A stretch of DNA of 64,000 bases, taken from NCBI GenBank assembly GCA_009763385.1, contig VDCT01000337.1, forward strand, positions 1 through 64,000, written 5' to 3'. The stretch is from Coix lacryma-jobi var. lacryma-jobi (Eukaryota > Streptophyta > Magnoliopsida > Poales > Poaceae). Below the pieces are notes generated by a model. The model had not been told where the DNA came from and searched no databases. It saw only the letters and a program-made list of their open reading frames with translations. Within the stretch, counting starts at the first letter, position 1; every line of letters begins with the position of its first letter. The position numbers and the translations under genes are program-made. Below, piece by piece: positions 33,874-45,149 of this stretch.

Positions 33874-35783
33874 AAAATGCTTGAAGCAAGACCGGTCACT
33901 ATACCTAAGGAGTGGAGCTAAAGCAGCTATCTACTAATGCCAAGCGGGGTTGTCAATCCCGACACTAGTAGGAGCTAGCTAGAGAGAATGCAATCTACCA
34001 GGAGGAGATTCTGCAAGCGCACAGAACTATCGTAGTAGCACTTCGCCTGGGAGTACCAGGTGTCGATTTATTTGATCCCAAGGGAAGGCTAGAGTGGTGT
34101 ATGAGTTGAGTCAAGGAGGGGATGAGAGTCGAAGAAATAAGAAAAAGGAAAAGGGGAGAAGGGAAGATGGAAGGCTAGAAAGAATATATGGGTGGATAGG
34201 TAAGGATGAAATGGATGGCTAAGGTAAGGTGGATAACTAGATAGATAGATAGATAGAATGGGGTAACTAAGGATAACTAATGATAACTACTAACTACTAA
34301 CTACTAACTACTCCTAGATAACTACAAGCAAGATAACTACGAAGCAAGATAGTAACGAAGCAAGGCAGGCAAAAGACAATAAAGCAACTAAGTTGAGTAA
34401 AGTTTTATTCCTATCTTGTCAAGTATCGAGGCGTACTAGCCTTTACCACTTACTTAGGTTGAACGCTAGCACAACGAGCCTTACTGTTAAACTGGGCCAA
34501 CTACGTGGTGGAATTCAAGGCGCACAGGGCTGTCACCACCTGCTTGCTACCACAGCTATCCGGGAGTCCAGCCGTATCTGAAGGTAAGTCTATAACTAAG
34601 CACCACGCTTAACTATATTCTAACTATCTCTACCCTAGCTTTGAATAGAGACACCCTTGCGGACGTCAGAGCTAATACTTGACTTAATAAGATAAACACT
34701 AAACTAACTAAGCAACCTATTGGCAAAGATCAAACACTAAGCTCACTAGAGATTAACTACTATAGCTAAGTGAATTGAACTGTAGGATAGCTAGGTCACA
34801 CTCAAGGTACTTGACAAAGTAATACTGAAAGTAATACTGAAAGTAATGCTTAAAGTAATACTGAGATAAAGATAAATGTACCTGAGATACAAGAGAGCAA
34901 ACCAGACCAGAGACGCCGGGAAATCAACCGACCTCCGATGCCAGTCGCTCGCACCCGCTTCTCTCTTAGCTAGCTCTACGCTAATTCTGCCAAGAACTTA
35001 GGCTAAGCTGTGCTAAACTAAGAGCCGCGCTGTAGCGAGGGCACTAGAGCTATACTTTCTCTACTAGCTAACCTACTTGCCTAAGCTCTCTGAGCTTCTA
35101 ACCTAAATCTCACTTCTCTTGCTTGGTGTTGCTTTGCTTGGGATGGTACTGTGTGATGGTTCGAATGAAGAGGTGCCTCTAGGGGGGTATTTATAGCCCA
35201 AATGAGTGAGGGGGGTACTTATAGGGGGCAGCCAGCCGACCTAGGGTTAGGTCAGGTGGCGGGCGCCACCCCCTACTGGCGGCCGCCAGTGCCCTGGCCG
35301 TTGGATGCTCCGGCTTTGATCCTACGGCCTCCAGGTGGTTGTCCCAAGCGGTTTGGAGGTCGGGTGCATGTCTGAGTAACCCCCATTCAGCCTTGATCCA
35401 CGCCACTTCATCCTGAGTCGTCCGATGCCACTGACCTAGTGACCAAAGGCCAAGATTTGGCCTTGGGGAGGTCACACGGATCGGTGATGTGGCAGGGAGT
35501 GGCACTTGGGCCAACTCAAGTGGCGGGCGCCACTTAGAGGTGGCGGCCGCCACCTAGGGGTGGCGGGTGCCACCCTCCTTAGGCCCATTTGGGCCCTGCT
35601 GAGTGGGCTTGGCATCTGGTGGGTCCATATGTCCAAATTTGGTTCAAATCCTGCATCAAATAAAATTCTATGGACATGTGGAATTTGGTTAGTTTGAAAC
35701 ATATTTGACTACATTTCATGCATTTTTGGTGGACTTTAGGGTAAAATGTTGATGGTAAAACAGGTGTTTAAGGACCGTCAACA
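33740..35783 (-). repeat. E3 5' LTR, 2,044 bp
   Basis: Minus orientation TGTTGACGG...CCAACA. Palindromes GTGGCGGGCGCCAC and relatives lie at 35256, 35276, 35520, 35540 and 35560. TATAAATA (minus) is at 35195-35188. The U5 block AAGTGC...GCGCTT is at 34043-34015. TGTTGATGG at 35747-35755 is an inverted near-copy of the terminus. Simple TAGA repeats lie at about 34233-34256. Confidence 0.85.
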
Positions 35784-36219
35784 CACGGCCTATTTCTACC
35801 CCATCGTCCCCCTCCCGGCGCCCGGTTTGCCCTAAGGACGGAAGCCTCGCGCGCTGGAAATGCATGGGGCATCTTGGGCACCCCGCTAGCTATCCGCGAA
35901 TGTGGCCAAACCCACGCGGACACGCCGGCCTCCTCTGTTTTCGGCAGATTTTTCCGTTAACGCTAGTACACGGCCTATTTCTACCCCATCGTCCCCCTCC
36001 CGGTGCCCGGTTCGCCCCAAGGACGGAAGCCTCGCGCGCTGGAAACGCATGGGGCGTCTTGGGCACCCCGCTAGCTATCCGCGACTGTGGCCAAACCCGC
36101 GCGGACGCGCCGACCTCCTCTATTTTCGGTCGATTTTTCCGTTAACGCTAGTACACGACCTATTTCTACCCCATCGCCCCCCTCCCGGCGCCCGGTTCGC
36201 CCCAAGGACGGAAGCCTCA
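35784..36219. repeat. 185-bp GC-rich tandem repeat, about 2.4 copies
   Basis: Units start at 35784, 35969 and 36154, each with CACGRCCTATTTCTACCCC, giving a period of exactly 185. The third is cut by E6 at 36220. Copies differ at few positions. The array is the host of both E3 and E6. I do not recognise the satellite. Confidence 0.85.
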
Positions 36220-36882
36220 TGTTGGGGGAAAGAACCCTCGGCAGTGACGTCACGCGGGCCAAGTCAGGAAACGACCCTCGCAAATGCCCTACTCCCACTT
36301 GAGAAAACCCAAGTCGCCTGATAAGTTCTCCGGGCCCCTTTTACTAACCCTCGCGTACTAACTCAGCTTTCGAGTGGCCTTACGGTTTTTTGCAGGAGGG
36401 ATGCCTGGGAAGAGCAAGTGATGACCCGCGAACATGTCGCACACCTTCGCGAGAAAGATCAAAATTAGCGAAGAGCGCACGAGTGCACGTCTTGCAACCG
36501 ACAGAGCAGAGAAGTTAACCTTCGCGCCCTGGGCGAAGGTGAATGCAAGCCAGGCGGCGGCGGGGGCATGGGAGACCAGCTAGGGTTTCTGTATATCTGT
36601 GTTTGTATGATTTTGCCCTTCCGTTTGTATATCGCAGAGGAATCTTTCTTATACCCTATTGTAATTTGGTCAGTGCCCCTTGGTATCCCCTATAAATACC
36701 AGGGAGGTGAACAGTGTAAAGGGACGGCTTTTGGGGAATAGAGCCACAACATCATAATTCTAGCTCCCTTTATAACTTCGCACTGTTTCTGTTTCCACTG
36801 CACCTTCACTTGATTCTGACGATTGGCCACCTTCGCCACTCCCCTGCACGTGTGCGGAGGTAGGGCAAGTGTGCATCCAACA
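36220..36882 (+). repeat. E6 5' LTR, 663 bp
   Basis: It starts TGTTGGGGG and ends CATCCAACA, directly before the primer site. TATAAATA lies at 36691-36698. Confidence 0.85.
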
Positions 36883-36883
36883 G

Positions 36884-36903
36884 TTTGGCGCCGTCCGTGG
36901 GGA
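36884..36903 (+). promoter_or_regulatory. E6 primer-binding site
   Basis: TTTGGCGCCGTCCGTGGGGA lies one base after the LTR end. This form is common in Tat-type elements; I do not assign the tRNA firmly. Confidence 0.75.
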
Positions 36904-36915
36904 GCGAAGTTCGAA

Positions 36916-38864
36916 ATGGCAGGAAACAGAAGAGCAACCACTACTAGAGACCTTCGCGCGGCAAGAGAAACTGCGGCGGTGGTTCCACCTGCCGAAGAGA
37001 TCCCGGAACCCTCGCGAGTAGAAGATGTTACTCCAGACTCAGAAGTCCTGGGCCCTCAAACCCAGGCGGCGGCGCAGCAGCACCCCCACACTCCCGGAGA
37101 AGGAGAGGGAGTTGACGAGGAGGAATTGGGCCTCGAGGCCCTCGAAAGACTTCAAGCTGAGTTGCAAGAGAAGAAGAGGCGCCTAGACCAGCTTGAGAGG
37201 CACAACCGGCTGCGCGCTATCAGGCAAAAGGCAGACGAGGCTAGGGAATAGCTTCACCGAATAGAGGAGTCCCTCGCAGCAGCTGAAGCTGAAACTGGGG
37301 GTTGGAATGATGGGAAATGCCACCACTTCAGGAGGGGAATGAGGGGCAGAATCAGGACAACCTCCGCCACCATCCACCACCCCCACCACCACCAAATCAC
37401 GCAGAACCATATCCTGTGAGACAGCCAAACATTCGCCAACTCTACCCAGATGAGAGAGAGCCAAACTTTCGCAACCAACGGAGAGCCCAACAACACCAAA
37501 TGCCCTATGACCCAAAGTCACTACTCTCCCAGATACTCCAAACCCAACCCTGGCCACCATGCTATAATCCACAAAATCTACCCCGCTACGACGGACTTAC
37601 CGACCCCCGCCAATTCATAATGAGCTATGAGGCAGCAGTCGCCGCGGCAGGGGGTGGCGAATCAACAATGGCAAAGTATTTTGTCATCATCTTGCGTGAC
37701 ATCGCACAAACCTGGTATAGCAACCTTCGCCCCGGAACCGTGGATTCCTGGGCCAACCTCAGGGATAAGCTCTGTACAAACTTCAAAGGTATCACGGCAG
37801 CCCCATCAAACCCCATTGAGCTGTTCAACTGCAAACAAGAAAAGCGCGAAGCACTTCAAGATTATTGGCGAAGGTTTATCCAAATCAGAGCAAGGACTCC
37901 GGGGATATCCGACGAGGCTGTCATCCTCGCCGCAGTCAGCGGTCTGCGCCCAGGCCCGTGCTCTTCGAAATTTGCCAGGAAGCCGACAAATACAATTGTG
38001 GAATTACATGAGACAATGGAAAGATACTGTAGAGCGGACATGGACTTCAAGGCAAAGTCCGATGCTCGGAGGACACAACAGAAGCCACAGCCGAGGCCTC
38101 AACCGAGAGAAAACAACCCTCGCCAAGAACAAAGCAACATTGGCGCTATCAACAAAGCAGTCCACTATGAACATCAAAGTCGGGGCGCTCAACCTCCGAG
38201 CAACCAAAACCCTCAAGGTTTGCCACCCCCGCCGGATCAACGGAACCAGCAGAAAGATCCCGCGAAAATGTATTGTCATTTTTGTGGCCTTGGAAAGGGG
38301 CACACCACCAAACAATGCGAGTGCTTCGCCAAGGGAAAAGAATACCAGGAGTCTAGAAGAGCCGTTTCGGCAGACAACCGAACCATCTACCACACCAGGA
38401 AACCAAACTTCCACCCACCAAATCCTCCATACCACTACACCCCCATAAACTACGGCCTACCTTCGCAACAACCTATCTACGCACACCACCCACACTACAA
38501 CCAAACCTCTTATCAGCCAACCGCGATCCCACAACGCCAAAATGCACCATATACCGTCACATACCCAACAACCCCCCAAACCCAAACCCAAGCCAACCAG
38601 CAAGTCAACAATGCTCTACCACCACCACCACCACCACCAATACCAGCATTACCAGCTCCTCAACCCATCCAATCCAAAGCCCAGAACCAGACAACCATCA
38701 ACAACCCAACATCAACCTTCGGTGTAATACTAGCCATCACCGGAGGCTCAAATGAAGATCATGGCAACAAGCGGCAAAGGAAGGAGCATGCCAGATGGGT
38801 ACACCATGTAGCTGTCGAAGGACCACAAATTTGGTCGATCGTCTCATATTCCTATAACCTTTGA
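36916..38864 (+). pseudogene. E6 gag, one stop and at least one frameshift
   Basis: ATG at 36916 starts MAGNRRATTTRDLRAARE, followed by an acidic stretch and a coiled coil (LERLQAELQEKKRRLDQLER). TAG at 37249 and a frame change near 37310 follow. The second segment (37317-38864) has the gag core (YEAAVAAAGGGESTMAKYF, TWYSNLRPGTVDSWANLRDK, LQDYWRRFIQIRARTPG) and a knuckle (CHFCGLGKGHTTKQC, with an extra residue). A proline-, glutamine- and tyrosine-rich region follows, with a histidine run in an alternative frame. The junction to pol changes frame again near 38830. The gag of Tat elements is usually fused to protease, so this copy is inactive. Confidence 0.82.
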
Positions 38865-38874
38865 CTCCAGTGAT

Positions 38875-41800
38875 ATGAAGTTGAGGGATTACCCTCACAC
38901 CGACGCTATGGTGATCAAAACCAATCTAGTAGGGTGGACAGTCACCAAAATTCTGGTCGATACAGGAAGCTCCGCAGACATCCTGTTCACCTCAACCTTC
39001 GACAGCATGAAGCTTGATAGAAACCTCCTGCAACCCGCTGACAACCCTCTATACGGCTTCGGCGGTCAACAAGTGAGAGCCGTCGAAAAAATATCTTTGC
39101 CCGTGACTTTCGGCGACCAGATGAACTGCAGAACCGAGCACATAACCTTCGACGTGGTCGACATGTTTTATCCGTACAATGTAATATTTGGTCGTGGGGT
39201 TACCAATGCGTTTAATGCAGTCATCCACCCTGCTTACCTATGCATGAAGCTTCCCGCTCCGAAGGGGGTTGTTGCAGTATACGGAGACCAAGACATTGCA
39301 AGAACAACTGAAGGAACAATAGCACCGGGGCAACATAATGTCCACAATTTGTCAGAGCCTCGAGCTACAAACCTCAGCGACGAAGGTGAAGTATGCACTG
39401 ACAATGTAAAGGCATCACCTAGGGAAGAGACTAAACAAGTCCAACTCTTTGAGAGCAACAACGAAAGAAAGGTGTTTATTTCAGCCAACCTAGACCCCCA
39501 ATCAGAAAACGACCTCATCTTTTTCCTCAAAGAAAACTCCGACACCTTCGCGTGGTCCGCAGAGGACCTAAAGGGGGTAAACAGAACACTGATAGAGCAT
39601 AGCCTAAACATCAAACCAGGCTATCGCCCGGTTAAGCAAAAGCTTCGCAAAATGTCAGAAGAAAGGAAAGAGGCAGCGAAGGCTGAGGTAAGAAGACTTT
39701 TGGACGCAGGTGTCATCCGCCCAGTCAAATATCCAACATGGCTCTCAAACGTGGTCCTAGTTCAGAAAAAGAACAAGAAATGGTGAATGTGTGTAGATTT
39801 CACGTGCCTGAACAAGGCTTGTCCGAAGGATGACTTTCCCCTTCCCAATATAAGCACTTTGGTCGACAGAGCAGCTGGCTACCAAGTGCTATCTCTCCTC
39901 GACTGCTTCTCAGGAAACCAACAGATTTGGATGAATGAAGAAGATGAGGAAAAAACAAGCTTTATTACACCTTCGGGCACTTTTTGCTTTCGAAGAATGG
40001 CAAAAGGCCTAAGAAACGCAGGATCAACTTTCGCTCGCATGACATCCGAAGTCTTCAAAGATGAACACGCCGTCTCTGCCTACGTCGATGATCTGGTTGT
40101 TCAAAGCGAACTAAAAGAAAACCACATATCAGACTTATCAAGAATATTCAGCAACCTTCGGTCCGCCGGATTAAAGCTGAACCCCGAAAAATGTGTTTTC
40201 GGGGTAAGCGAAGGAAAACTGCTGGGATGTATCATCTCAGCAAGGGGAATCGAAGCCAACCCCGAAAAGATTGATGCTATCATCAATATGGAGCCCCCGA
40301 CAACCAAAAAAGCAGCTCAGCGTTTGTCAGGCCGATTAGCAGCTCTCAGCAGATTCATCTCCAGGTCAGCCGAGCGAGGTTTACCTTTCTTTGAAACATT
40401 GAGAAGCGCAGCTCCATTCAATTGGGGACCTCAGCAGCAAAAAGCCTTCGAGGATCTGAAAAAATATCTCACCAACTTGACTGTCTTAACCAGTCCGAGC
40501 AAAGGGGACCTGCTACTGCTGTTTGTCGCAGCCTCGCCCCACGCAGCAAGCGCAGTTCTAATTAAGGAGTTGCACGAAAACAACAGAACCAAGCAAGCCC
40601 CAATCTACTATGTATCAGAAACTCTCGAAGGTCCCAAAAGAAACTACTCAGAGCTCGAGAAGGTAGCTTACGCCATGGTCATGGCTTCAAGAAAGCTAAA
40701 ACATTACTTCCAGGCTCACGAAATCCACATACCTTCAACATACCCACTTGACAACATTTTCAAGAACAATGAGGCAGTCGGCAGGATAGCAAAGTGGGCA
40801 GTTGAACTCAACAGCTATACCATAACCTTCGTGGGTAGAACAACAATCAAATCACAGGCACTAGCAGACTTCATAGCCGAATGGACCGCAGACCCTCGCG
40901 GTGATGGAGCTCAATTAGAGTCATTTTGGACAGTGTATGTCGATGGAGCCTGGGGAGCAACAGGAGCAGGAGCCTCGGCTCTCCTGATTTCGCCATCAGG
41001 GTCGAAGTTAAGATACACAAAAAGACTTGATTTCAAATGCACAAACAACTCAGCAGAGTACGAGGCAGTGATACTAGCCCTTTCGAGGCTCCGATCCTTA
41101 TCAGTCCGAAGGGCGGTCATCAACACAGACTCCCAAGTTATCGCGGGACACATCGAAAAAAATTACAAAGCAAAAGACCCTGAGCACCAAAAATATTTTC
41201 AGTATGTTCGAAGGTTAGAATCTTTCTTCCTCGGCATAACAGTAAAAGCAATACCGAGGGCGGAAAACAATGAGGCAGACAACCTAGCCAAAGCAACAGC
41301 GCAACAGTTGCAGCTACCGCCAGACGTGTTTTATGAGGTATCAGCTCAGTCAACATTCGAGGCCTCCGAAAAAAGTATCAAGCTAGTCAACGCAATCCAA
41401 AACAAAGACTGGAGAGCACCCATCATGGCCTATATCAAAGAGCTGCATGAACCCGTCTCCAAAGAGGAAGACAACAGACTAAAACAAAGAGTTCGAGGGT
41501 ACAAAATTGTGGACAACATTCTGTTCAAAGCTTCGGTAACCTCGCCATGGCTCAAATGCGTGTCACAGACCGAAGGAAACGACATCCTTAAGCTTATTCA
41601 CGAAGGTATCTGTGGCTCTCACAATGGCTCGAGGACGTTAGTTAAGAAAGCTTTCCGACAAGGCTTCTACTGGCCAACAGCACTGCGAGATGCAGAAAGC
41701 ATCGTCAAACATTGCGAGGGTTGCCAACTAACGGCAAAAAAGCAAAACGCCCTAGGGGCTCCTACAACTCTCATATGCCCAACTTGGCCTCTGCAAAGAT

Positions 41801-42630
41801 GGGCAATGGACCTCGTGGGTCCACTACCGACAGCTCCAGGAAACCTTCGCTATGCGGTGGTAGCCGTGGAGTACTTCACAAAGTGGATTGAAACAAGACC
41901 GTTGTCTTCCATCACCTCCCTCGCAGTGAAAAAATTCTTCTGGCAGCAACTAGTTTGTCGGTTTGGAGTCCCCAAACATCTAACTGTCGACAATGGCACC
42001 TAGTTTGACAGCGAAGTTTTCAAAGAATTATGTGCACAAATTGGAACAATCCTATGCTTCGCCTTAGTTCGGCACCCTCAATCCAATGGCCTAGTTGAAA
42101 GAGCCAATGCAACGATTTTCCAAGCTATATCCAAAAAACTGCAAGGCAGGCCCAAGGGAAAGTGGGCGGAAGAACTAACCTCGGTCACCTGGTTCCACAA
42201 CACCTCGGAATGCAGAGCCACCAAATTCACACCTTTCAAGCTCCTGTTTGGGGAAGAGGCTGTGCTACCAGAAGAATTGAAACATGGATCACTCAGAACA
42301 ACCCTCGAACCAGATGAAAAAAGCCAGCTGGTAGATAAAGACCTACTCGAGGAAACAAGATGTAACGCAGTGCACAACCTTCGCAAGTATCAGGAAGAAA
42401 CCAAAAAATGGAGGGACAAAAAGGTTAGAATCAAAGACTTGCAGAAGGGTGACCTTGTTCTCATTCGAAAACAAAACGCCAGCTTGGCGGGGAAGTTTCA
42501 GCAAAAATGGACGGGTCCATACTTAATAGCAGAATGCAATCGTCCCGGTTCCTTTCACCTCTCTCACAGCGAGGGAAACATCCTGCCCCACACCTGGAAC
42601 GTCGACGACCTTCGCAAATACTACCCGTAG
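38875..42630 (+). pseudogene. E6 pol: protease, RT, RNase H, second RNase H, integrase
   Basis: One frame of 1,251 codons with two stops: TGA at 39784 (inside RT, after VLVQKKNKKW) and TAG at 42001 (inside integrase, after TVDNGT). Protease: ILVDTGSSADILF. RT: SAYVDDLVVQS with the YVDD active site. First RNase H: LLLLFVAASPHAASAVL. Second RNase H: WTVYVDGAWGATGAGASALL, NNSAEYEAVILAL and INTDSQVIAGHI, the plant-type domain of Tat elements. Integrase: zinc region (HEGICGSHNGSRT, CEGCQLTAKK), then D in WAMDLVGPLP, D in LTVDNGT and E in LVERANATIFQ, so all three catalytic residues remain. A GPY module (KWTGPYLIAECN) ends it; no chromodomain is seen. Confidence 0.88.
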
Positions 42631-42925
42631 CGGAGCCTTAGCGAGCCCTCGCAATATGTAATTTGTTATTTCATTCATGTTTTCTTCCATTTCTATGCAT
42701 GTAGCAAAAACAAAGGAGCTGCACTCTTTTTCCTTACGAAGGGGCGTAAGGTTTTTTAATGACGCAGTATCCAAATCCTTAATACAGGCTAGAACCCCCG
42801 AAAAAGTAAATCTCCAAATTTTTAACTTTTACTAACAAACATCGAAAAAACAGCTCTTCTTCAAAGAGCGCTATAATCGATGATAACTCTCGAAGATTGC
42901 TTCAAAAAACAACTTTTTTCAAAGC
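42631..42925 (+). other. E6 3' region before the arrays
   Basis: AT-rich, no gene. It contains a short inverted stretch around CCTTACGAAGGGGCGTAAGG (42734-42753). Confidence 0.5.
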
Positions 42926-43660
42926 AAACTTCAGCTCCACCTAAGGCTAGGGGAGGCGCGAAGTACCAAAAACTCGAGCACCCTCGCAAAACACGCCAGG
43001 GGCTCGCAAAAAGCAAACTTCACCTCCACCCAAGACAAGGGGAGGCGCGAAGTACCAAAAAGTCGAGCACCCTCGCAAAACACGCCAGGGGCTCGCAAAA
43101 AGCAAACTTCACCTCCACCCAAGACAAGGGGAGGCGCGAAGTACCAAAAAGTCGAGCACTCTCGCAAAACACGTCAGGGGCTCGCAAAAAGCAAACTTCA
43201 CCTCCACCTAAGGCTAGGGGAGGCGCGAAGTACAAAAAAAGGCGAGCACCCCCGCAAAACACGCTAGGGGCTCGCAAAAAGCAAACTTCACCTCCACCCA
43301 AGACAAGGGGAGGCGCGAAGTACCAAAAAGTCGAGCACCCTCGCAAAACACGCCAGGGGCTCGCAAAAAGCAAACATCACCTCCACCCAACACAAGGGGA
43401 GGCGCGAAGTACAAAAACATCGAGCACCCTCGCAAAATCACGCCAGGGGCTCGCAAAAAGCAAACTTCACCTTCACCTAAGGCTAGGGGAGGCGCGAAGT
43501 ACAAAAAAAGTCGAGCACCCTCGCAAAACTCGCCAGGGGCTCGCAACGCAAATTTCACCTCCACCCAAGACAAGGGGAGGCGCGAAGTACAAAAACATCG
43601 AGCACCTTCGCAAATCACGCCAGGGGCTCGCAACGCAAAATTCACCTCCACCTTTTACCA
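42926..43660 (+). repeat. E6 array 1: eight copies of an 88-90 bp unit
   Basis: The landmark GGAGGCGCGAAGTAC starts at 42952, 43041, 43130, 43219, 43309, 43398, 43488 and 43576. Two subtypes alternate by AAGACAAGG or AAGGCTAGG before the landmark. Several frames on both strands stay open through the array (for example 42880-43695), which I take as a by-product of composition. Such hypervariable 3' arrays are known in Tat-lineage elements and can seed satellites. Confidence 0.9.
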
Positions 43661-43664
43661 TGAA

Positions 43665-44215
43665 AAAGCGAGCCTCACTAAAATGTTTTTACTAAACATA
43701 TCTGTTTAACGAAAAGCGAGCCTCGCTAAAAAGAAAGGGGGGCGTCGCTGTTTTTACTAAACATATCTGTTTAACGAAAAGCGAGCCTCGCTAAAAAGAA
43801 AGGGGGCGTCGTTGTTTTTACTAAACATATCTGTTTAACGAAAAGCGAGCCTCGCTAAAAAGAAAGGGGGCGTCGCTGTTTTTACAAAACATCCCTGTTT
43901 AACGAAAAGCGAGCCTCGCTAAAAAGAAAGGGGGGCGTCGCTGTTTTTACTAAACATATCTGTTTAACGAAAAGCGAGCCTCGCTAAAAAGAAAGGGGGG
44001 CGTCGCTGTTTTTACAAAACATATCTGTTTAACGAAAAGCGAGCCTCGCTAAAAAGAAAGGGGGGCGTCGCTGTTTTTACAAAACATCCCTGTTTAACGA
44101 AAAGCGAGCCTCGCTAAAAAGAAAGGGGGCGTCGCTGTTTTTACTAAACATATCTGTTTAACGAAAAGCGAGCCTCGCTAAAAAGAAAGAGGGGCGTCGT
44201 TGTTTTTACTAAACA
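43665..44215 (+). repeat. E6 array 2: eight copies of a 64-65 bp unit
   Basis: The landmark GAAAAGCGAGCCTCGCT starts at 43711, 43776, 43840, 43904, 43969, 44034, 44099 and 44163. Each unit holds the inverted repeat AGCGAG-C-CTCGCT. The unit is unrelated to array 1. Confidence 0.9.
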
Positions 44216-44430
44216 CCTTAAACATCGGCACGTCGCTGTTTTAATTAAACTTTATACAAATCCAACAATGCAAACCAAATGGGCCTCGCCAGCATTAAGC
44301 GAGGGCCAAATGACCAACCTCCAAAAAATTTACAAAAGTGAATTGCATTTACACCAAACAAACATACTTTCTTCATGAACATATACCGAACAACTTCACA
44401 GCGCCTATCAATCAAATAAAAGTTACAAAA
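44216..44430 (+). other. E6 distal 3' region
   Basis: No gene. AT-rich, with an inverted pair CCTCGCC/GGCGAGG-like words around 44284-44305. Confidence 0.5.
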
Positions 44431-44662
44431 TTACAAGGGGCCATCACCCTCCTCAATTAACAACAAATCATCAAAACCATCGCTACCCTCCTTGAACTCT
44501 AGTCCCACCGGAACTAGGGGTCCCGACAACAAAGGAGCTGCCGGAACAATTGGCAGCTCCCCGGGCAAAACCCTCGCCCTATACATATATCTACGGCCTA
44601 CATCACTAACCTCCGAAGGTTCCTCCTTTGGAACCACAACTGACCCATCTGACGGACCAGGA
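44431..44662 (-). pseudogene. E6 antisense ORF, 3' end only
   Basis: The open frame on the minus strand runs from the E7 border to a TAA at 44433-44431, with no ATG of its own; upstream codons were displaced by E7. The peptide ends FDDLLLIEEGDGPL, acidic, and contains SEVSDVGRRYMYRARVLPG. Antisense genes near the 3' end are a known feature of Tat elements. No domain is recognised, and it does not resemble the E7 antisense gene. Confidence 0.5.
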
Positions 44663-45084
44663 TGTCAGAGATATCGTCAATCGATGATTACTCCGACTAA
44701 TCCCGGATGACACGAGAGATCCGAAGACTTGTTACGAAGTGTACTCGGATTAGGACTCTCGTTTCTAACTTAGCCGAGTTGTAAAAGGAAGTCTTGTAAT
44801 TAGAATACGACTCCTTTGATGTAACCGGTTAGGACTCGGTCTGTGCTAAGGCTCACCCGGATATATAAGGGGAGCCGAGCGCAGGCCCCAGACCATCGAA
44901 TATTGAATCATAACAATACACAAGGCGCACGTCGCACTGGACGTAAGGTATTACGCTATTTAGCGGCCTGAACCAGTATAAATCGTTGTCCCTGTGTACT
45001 CGCCGAGTCCTACGAACGCCGATCCCCACCGAACAAATCGTCTGAGATTACTCAAGACGAGTTGCCGGTTAACAAACACCGACA
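44663..45084 (+). repeat. E7 5' LTR, 422 bp
   Basis: It runs from TGTCAGAGATATC to CACCGACA, next to a primer site. TATATAA lies at 44862-44868. TGTCA recurs inverted (TGACA) within the first 55 bases. Confidence 0.82.
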
Positions 45085-45086
45085 GC

Positions 45087-45105
45087 TGGCGCGCTAGGTA
45101 GGGGC
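45087..45105 (+). promoter_or_regulatory. E7 primer-binding site
   Basis: TGGCGCGCTAGGTAGGGGC lies two bases after the LTR end. It resembles the TGGCGCGCCAGGTAGGGG form of cinful/RIRE2-type elements with one change. Confidence 0.7.
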
Positions 45106-45149
45106 TTTCGGCGATTCGACGACCAAGAAGCTCGGCAAACCACGACAAC

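Larger units (their letters stand above)
13231..35783 (-). mobile_element. E3: gag-only Athila-type element, split by E4 and E5
   Basis: Minus strand: 5' LTR (35783-33740), tRNA-Asp-type primer site (33731-33714), gag-protease (33552-33235 and 17010-15496), 3' untranslated region, and 3' LTR fragment (13774-13231) whose remainder was displaced leftward by the E2 insertion. Without E4 and E5, only about 1.7 kb separates the gag stop from the 3' LTR, so there is no room for RT, integrase or env: this is a non-autonomous element. The right flank (CACGG, 35784-35788) falls in a 185-bp tandem repeat. It is the oldest insertion of this nest. Confidence 0.82.
36220..44662 (+). mobile_element. E6: Tat-lineage Ty3/gypsy element, 3' end displaced by E7
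   Basis: 5' LTR (36220-36882), primer site, gag, pol with protease-RT-RNase H-second RNase H-integrase, two minisatellite arrays, and an antisense ORF. The Tat lineage is shown by the second RNase H (near 40920-41310) and by the arrays and antisense ORF. The short LTR with a long 3' part recalls maize Grande, but that is only a resemblance. Its 3' LTR is not in the window; E7 starts at 44663 inside its 3' region. The words CCTTCGC and CCCTCGC recur throughout. Confidence 0.85.

Noticed and set aside
35784..36219. Centromeric satellite or maize-type knob repeat
   Set aside because: The 185-bp period is suggestive, but the GC-rich sequence does not match the grass centromere or 180-bp knob repeats I know.
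42880..43695. 271-codon open frame through the 89-bp array
   Set aside because: Other frames on both strands stay open too (for example 43651-43214 minus); this follows from repeat composition, and the peptide has no domain.
43665..44215. CRISPR-like look of regular 64-65 bp repeats
   Set aside because: The whole unit repeats with no unique spacers, and the context is a plant retrotransposon.
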